Part shown: piece by piece, positions 5,780 to 8,811 of the stretch | Layout of the letters: each line of letters starts with the position of its first letter | Position numbering within the stretch: position 1 is the first letter of the stretch | Assembly: GCA_028712345.1 (NCBI GenBank) | Contig: JAQTQF010000060.1 | Span: 1-8,811 of the forward strand | Length of the DNA: 8,811 nt | Source of the DNA: Phycisphaerae bacterium | GTDB taxonomy: Bacteria > Planctomycetota > Phycisphaerae > Sedimentisphaerales > UBA12454 | Direction: 5' to 3' | The notes under the pieces: model-generated | What the model saw: the letters and a program-made list of their open reading frames with translations, nothing else | Told to the model about the DNA's origin: nothing | Database searches by the model: none | Program-made: the position numbers and the translations under genes

Positions 5780-6970
5780 CTATTCAGCCAGGCGGAAAGT
5801 GTCCTGCGCTATGGCAAGTTCCTCATTGGTGGGAATTATATATACCTTTACCCTGCTTTTTGATGAACTTATAGGACCTTCGCCGTGGTTTGTTTTTTCG
5901 TTGGCGGCGGGGTCAATTTCAATGCCTATTTGCTCAAGTCCGTCGCAGGAGAGTTCTCTTATATCGGCGGCGTTTTCACCGATTCCGCCGGTGAAGACGA
6001 CAGCATCAAGCCTGCCAAGAACGGCGGTGTATGTACCTATGTATTTTTTGATGCGATAGCAGAAGATATCAAGGGCAAGCTTTGCTCTTTCGTTGCCGGA
6101 GCGAGCCTGGTCGCGAAGATTTCGCATATCATTTGAGACGCCTGATATGCCGAGCAGACCACTTTTTTTATTACACATAGTATTAAGTTCGCTAATGCTG
6201 TAACCTTTTTCGGAAAGGTAGAAAAGGATTGCGGGGTCAAAATCGCCTGAGCGAGTGCCCATAGCAACGCCTTCGAGAGGAGTCAGGCCCATTGAAGTAT
6301 CAACGCTTTTGCCGGCTTTTACGGCGGTTAGCGAACAACCGTTGCCCAGGTGGCAGGTAATAATATTAAAATCCTGCGGAGAGGCGCCAAGCAGTTTGGC
6401 GGCCCTTTTGGCAACATAGGAATGACTTGTTCCGTGGAAGCCATATCTTCTTACGCGGTATTTTTCATAAATCTCGTAAGGCAGCGCGTAAATATAGGCG
6501 GTCATTGGAATGCTCGTATGAAAAGCGGTATCGAAACAGGCGACTTGCAGGGCGTGCGGGAGACTTTTTTGCGAGGCTCTTATACCCGTAAGATTCGGGG
6601 GATTGTGCAGAGGGGCAAGGTCGGCAAATTTTTCAATTGAGGCAATGACCTTTTCACTAATGATGATTGAATCGGTAAATTCTTCTCCGCCGTGGACGAC
6701 ACGGTGGCCGACGGCGAAAATCTCGCTGACATCTTTTATTACACCGGTTTTTGGCCCGCCAAGCGTATCGATAATCAGCTTCATACCAGCGGTGTGATCT
6801 GAAACTTTCTGCTCGGCTTTATAGGTACTGCCGTCAAAACTGTGGCTGAGCTGCGAAATTTCTTCACCTATCCGCTCAAGCAAACCCTTTGCAAGGACTT
6901 TTTCGGCCGGCATTTCAAATAACTGATATTTGATTGAACTGCTGCCGGCGTTAATAATGAGGACTTTCAT
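5780..6970 (-). CDS. ackA: Acetate kinase
   Basis: Acetate kinase interconverts acetyl phosphate + ADP with acetate + ATP in the cytoplasm; in fermenters it yields ATP by substrate-level phosphorylation. The 396-residue length is typical. Family residues known from the Methanosarcina enzyme are present, offset by one after the N-terminus: N7, S10, S12 and K14 in INAGSSSIK, R90 in GHRVVHGG, D147 in CFDTAFH, H179 in YGFHGTSH, N210-G211 in HLGNG, R240 in MGTRSGDFDP, G331 in GGIGENA, and E383 in TNEE. It should be fully active. GGAAAGGG lies 10 bases before the ATG and a good promoter about 37 bases further up. The usual partner pta is not adjacent, so acetyl phosphate must come from a phosphotransacetylase encoded elsewhere (Pta or PduL type). 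The next gene is a PilZ protein 43 bases downstream. Confidence 0.97.
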   Translation of the reverse strand: MKVLIINAGSSSIKYQLFEMPAEKVLAKGLLERIGEEISQLSHSFDGSTYKAEQKVSDHTAGMKLIIDTLGGPKTGVIKDVSEIFAVGHRVVHGGEEFTDSIIISEKVIASIEKFADLAPLHNPPNLTGIRASQKSLPHALQVACFDTAFHTSIPMTAYIYALPYEIYEKYRVRRYGFHGTSHSYVAKRAAKLLGASPQDFNIITCHLGNGCSLTAVKAGKSVDTSMGLTPLEGVAMGTRSGDFDPAILFYLSEKGYSISELNTMCNKKSGLLGISGVSNDMRNLRDQARSGNERAKLALDIFCYRIKKYIGTYTAVLGRLDAVVFTGGIGENAADIRELSCDGLEQIGIEIDPAANEKTNHGEGPISSSKSRVKVYIIPTNEELAIAQDTFRLAE

Positions 6971-7006
6971 CTGCTGATGACCCTTTCCGCTAAAATCGAA
7001 CAGTTT

Positions 7007-7034
7007 GTTATAACATTCATCGGCATAAGGTCAA
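7007..7034 (-). promoter_or_regulatory. Promoter of ackA (extended -10)
   Basis: Read on the minus strand: -35 TTGACC (7029-7034), a 16-base spacer, and -10 TATAAC (7007-7012) preceded by TGT, giving the extended form TGTTATAAC. Each hexamer matches consensus at five of six positions. Transcription would start near 7000, leaving a leader of about 30 bases before the ATG at 6970 that contains the GGAAAGGG ribosome site. Confidence 0.65.
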
Positions 7035-7054
7035 CCTAAATTAAGATAAACGGA

Positions 7055-7073
7055 CCCGCCTCAAAACGGCGGG
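7055..7073 (+). repeat. GC-rich palindrome next to copy B
   Basis: CCCGCC (7055-7060), loop TCAAAAC, GGCGGG (7068-7073), followed by CTAA. It sits in front of the 37-bp repeat copy B, much as the palindromes at 1166-1237 precede copy A, and shares the GGCGGG-CTAA edge with the one at 1166-1187. Confidence 0.75.
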
Positions 7074-7107
7074 CTAAATATCGTCGCCGGTACGGCGACG
7101 GCTAAAC
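7071..7107 (+). repeat. 37-bp palindromic repeat, copy B
   Basis: GGGCTAAATAT, stem CGTCGCCG (7082-7089), loop GTA, stem CGGCGACG (7093-7100), then GCTAAAC. It matches copy A at 1235-1271 at 31 of 37 positions, with the differences in the loop or as paired stem changes. It lies between the cyclophilin gene and the ackA promoter, so it is in the 3' untranslated region of the former if transcribed. Confidence 0.75.
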
Positions 7108-7109
7108 GA

Positions 7110-7129
7110 ATTCCTGCCTGCGCAGGAAT
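7110..7129. repeat. ATTCCTGC palindrome, dRS3-like in form
   Basis: ATTCCTGC (7110-7117), CTGC, GCAGGAAT (7122-7129): a perfect 8-bp stem followed by GACA. The ATTCC-N-GGAAT form resembles short palindromes such as neisserial dRS3, but I infer no relationship. It lies 19 bases past the stop of the cyclophilin gene; without a T-run it is not a standard terminator, although a stem here could protect mRNA 3' ends. Confidence 0.7.
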
Positions 7130-7148
7130 GACAATTTTGTCTTTAAGT

Positions 7149-7766
7149 TTACTCAATACGAATGGAGTTAATAACAACCGTCTCGACCGGCACATCGCCC
7201 GCTTTTGTTTTTACCGCGGCTATCGCATCGACAACATCCATTCCTTCAATAACTTTGCCGAAAACCGCATAGCCTGCATCGCGGGCGCCATAGTTTAGAA
7301 AATCGTTATTGCTGTGATTGATAAAGAATTGGGCCGTTGCACTATCGGGGTCTGAAGTTCTGGCCATAGCAATTGTGCCGCGGTCGTTTTTTAGGCCGTT
7401 TTTTGCTTCGTTGATAATCGGCGGTCTTACCTGTTTTTGACGCATTTGGGCGTTAAATCCGCCGCCCTGAATCATAAAATCCCTGATTACGCGATGAAAG
7501 ATTGTGCCCTCATAAAACTGTTCCTCGACATACTGGAGGAAGTTTTTGCAAGTAATGGGGGCTTTTTCCGGGTTCAGTTCAACAACGATGTCGCCTTTGG
7601 TTGTTTCAATTCTAACTTTTACAGGAGCATTTTTTTCTGTAGTCATAATTTTTTCGCCTTTTTGAATTGTTTTTTCGTTTCCTTCCGATTTCCTGTCGCA
7701 GCCTGCCTGTAAAAGAGCCGCGGACCCAATTAATATAACCGCGATATTTCGCAATATTTTCCGCAT
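7149..7766 (-). CDS. Cyclophilin-type peptidyl-prolyl isomerase lipoprotein
   Basis: A prolyl cis-trans isomerase of 205 residues, predicted to be membrane-anchored outside the cytoplasm. MRKILRNIAVILIGSAALLQ is a lipoprotein signal with lipobox LQAGC and C23 lipidated. Asp at +2 is the inner-membrane retention signal in E. coli, if the same rule holds. A charged linker (24-47) precedes a single-domain bacterial cyclophilin (about 49-205) with IFHRVI (89-94, catalytic R92), FMIQGGGF (97-104, F97 and Q100) and TAQFFINHS (144-152, Q146 and F148). The frame extends to ATG 7895, but I chose 7766: the signal peptide starts there, AAAGGA lies 9 bases upstream, and the promoter at 7801-7829 would sit inside the longer version. 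An internal ATG at 7646 (residue 41), with AAGG upstream, could give a cytosolic form. It diverges from the Na/Pi transporter gene. Confidence 0.93.
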   Translation of the reverse strand: MRKILRNIAVILIGSAALLQAGCDRKSEGNEKTIQKGEKIMTTEKNAPVKVRIETTKGDIVVELNPEKAPITCKNFLQYVEEQFYEGTIFHRVIRDFMIQGGGFNAQMRQKQVRPPIINEAKNGLKNDRGTIAMARTSDPDSATAQFFINHSNNDFLNYGARDAGYAVFGKVIEGMDVVDAIAAVKTKAGDVPVETVVINSIRIE

Positions 7767-7800
7767 TTTCACACATCCTTTTCCAGATATTCCCCGTGAG

Positions 7801-7829
7801 GTTATAACAGTTTTTTCACTGTTCGGCAA
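7801..7829 (-). promoter_or_regulatory. Promoter of the cyclophilin lipoprotein gene (extended -10)
   Basis: Read on the minus strand: -35 TTGCCG (7824-7829), a 17-base spacer, and -10 TATAAC (7801-7806) with TGT in front, the same TGTTATAAC as at ackA. Transcription from near 7794 gives a leader of about 28 bases before the ATG at 7766. This supports the short start. Confidence 0.6.
7806..7823. promoter_or_regulatory. Inverted repeat in the promoter spacer, possible operator
   Basis: AACAGT (7806-7811), TTTTTC, ACTGTT (7818-7823): a perfect 6-bp inverted repeat that fills the spacer between the -35 and -10 of the cyclophilin gene promoter and touches the -10. A repressor bound there would block the polymerase. 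No regulator gene is visible in the window. Confidence 0.35.
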
Positions 7830-7856
7830 CCTTTTTTGACTTTCTGTTTTTTGGCC

Positions 7857-7884
7857 TTTACAAATAAACTGCCTCGGATATACT
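7857..7884 (+). promoter_or_regulatory. Possible promoter of the Na/Pi cotransporter gene
   Basis: TTTACA (7857-7862), a 16-base spacer, then TATACT (7879-7884); each hexamer matches consensus at five of six positions. Transcription from about 7891 gives a leader of about 52 bases, with AGGA (7931-7934) 8 bases before the ATG at 7943. It is back-to-back with the cyclophilin gene promoter, 28 bases away. Confidence 0.45.
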
Positions 7885-7942
7885 TTTCGGCGCAAATCGA
7901 TAATCGGTGTAATATCAACATTTTAACAGTAGGAACAATCTT

Positions 7943-8803
7943 ATGAACAGTAAAGACACAATGGAACTAATCTTCAATGTCGTCGGCGGACTTGGAATAT
8001 TTTTATACGGTATGAAATGTATTTCCGAGGGTATGCAGGCGGTTGCGGGCGAGAAGCTGCGCAAGCTGATAAATGCCGTTACGAACAACCGATTTATCGC
8101 CTGCGGCATAGGTACACTGGTTACAACTATTATCCAGTCAAGCTCGATTACTACGGTTATTGCCGTCGGTATGGTTAATGCCGGAATTATGACATTAACG
8201 CAGGCAATTGGCGTTACTCTCGGCGCCAATATAGGAACAACTGTAACAGCGTGGATTCTTGTAATAAAGGTCGGCGCCTATGGTCTGCCGTTATTGGGCA
8301 TTTCGTCCATAGTGTATCTCTTCAGCAAAAAAGAAAAACTTCGCTATTCGGCGATAGCCCTTTTCGGTCTGGGTATGGTTTTCTTTGGACTGGAACTGAT
8401 GAAAGACGGTTTTGCACCGCTGCGAACTATGCCTGAATTTCAGATGTGGTTTTCGCGATTTTCACCCAGTTCCTACTTTGGCGTAATGCGATGCGTTCTG
8501 GCCGGTGCGGTTCTCACGGCAGTAGTACAGTCCTCATCCGCCACAATAGGTATAACGATGGGACTGGCAGTTAATGGCATTATAGATTATCCGACGGCGG
8601 CAGCGCTGGTACTGGGAGAAAATATAGGCACGACCATAACCGCATGGCTGGCCTCTCTCGGAGCGTCAACAAACGCCAAGAGAGCGTCTTATGCCCATAT
8701 AGTTTTCAATGTTTTAGGGGTGCTGTGGATTACCGCTATATTCGGGTTCTACACGAAAGCGATAGAGTCTTTTATTTTCTGGCACACCGGCCGTGAAGTC
8801 TAG
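7943..8803 (+). CDS. Na+/phosphate cotransporter family protein, possibly truncated
   Basis: An inner-membrane transporter of the Na/Pi-cotransporter II family (NptA/YjbB/YqeW-like), expected to move phosphate with sodium. The 286 residues contain the two inverted halves that define the family. Half one has QSSS at 65-68 and GANIGTT at 94-100; half two has QSSS at 196-199 and GENIGTT at 225-231. Hydrophobic segments lie around 8-28, 52-85, 88-127, 136-153, 185-213 and 250-270. Many bacterial relatives run to 500-600 residues, with more membrane segments and a PhoU-like tail; shorter ones of about 300 residues exist. Here the TAG at 8801-8803 comes just after the second half, without the later AHT-FN-type segment usually seen. 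The last 46 bases are also open in the +1 frame (reading SLLFSGTPAVKSRHL), so a frameshift at 8766-8800 is possible. AGGA lies 8 bases before the ATG. Confidence 0.85.
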   Translation: MNSKDTMELIFNVVGGLGIFLYGMKCISEGMQAVAGEKLRKLINAVTNNRFIACGIGTLVTTIIQSSSITTVIAVGMVNAGIMTLTQAIGVTLGANIGTTVTAWILVIKVGAYGLPLLGISSIVYLFSKKEKLRYSAIALFGLGMVFFGLELMKDGFAPLRTMPEFQMWFSRFSPSSYFGVMRCVLAGAVLTAVVQSSSATIGITMGLAVNGIIDYPTAAALVLGENIGTTITAWLASLGASTNAKRASYAHIVFNVLGVLWITAIFGFYTKAIESFIFWHTGREV

Positions 8804-8811
8804 GCATCTAC

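Noticed and set aside
7767..7895. Longer cyclophilin gene starting at 7895
   Set aside because: It would bury the lipoprotein signal 43 residues in and place the promoter at 7801-7829 inside the coding region.
1..8811. A new defence, biosynthetic or signalling system
   Set aside because: Every gene of size belongs to a known housekeeping family; the unexplained content is short repeats and the N-terminal part of the PilZ protein.

Overview
This is an ordinary bacterial chromosomal window of housekeeping genes. The most unusual part is its dense short repeats. The cell probably has a Gram-negative envelope: there are two lipobox lipoproteins, one with a SurA-type chaperone architecture, plus a PilZ c-di-GMP effector. 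Moderate GC, long repeat-filled gaps and family-level protein similarity made me think of an anaerobic planctomycete-like lineage (Phycisphaerae or a neighbour). That placement is a guess; nothing in the window proves it.

Layout, left to right. Positions 2-1096 (+) hold the C-terminal third of mfd, the transcription-repair coupling factor. A 190-base gap follows with three stacked palindromes. Positions 1287-2435 (+) encode a SurA/PrsA-type parvulin lipoprotein, and acpS (2442-2855, +) starts six bases after it. acpS is bracketed by two identical 26-bp direct repeats. A 372-base gap full of interspersed repeats precedes mnmG (3228-5066, +), whose possible start codons lie inside another repeat. 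mnmG converges on a minus-strand pair, ackA (5780-6970) then a PilZ-domain gene (5089-5736). Upstream of ackA are a good promoter and three more palindromes, then a cyclophilin-type lipoprotein gene (7149-7766, -). That gene diverges from a Na+/phosphate cotransporter gene (7943-8803, +), which seems to stop early close to the window edge.

The genes serve general functions: DNA repair, envelope protein folding (two unrelated prolyl isomerase families, both predicted lipoproteins), acyl-carrier-protein activation, tRNA wobble modification, acetate/ATP metabolism, c-di-GMP sensing and phosphate transport. There is no mobile element with a transposase, no CRISPR array, no RNA gene and no defence or biosynthetic cluster that I can see.

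The points most worth checking are: (i) a 37-bp palindromic repeat at 1235 and 7071 with a compensated base-pair change; (ii) a TTAGCCAC-headed periodic repeat family that supplies start and stop codons to genes; (iii) a recurring extended -10 motif, TGnTATAAY; and (iv) the shortened Na/Pi transporter.
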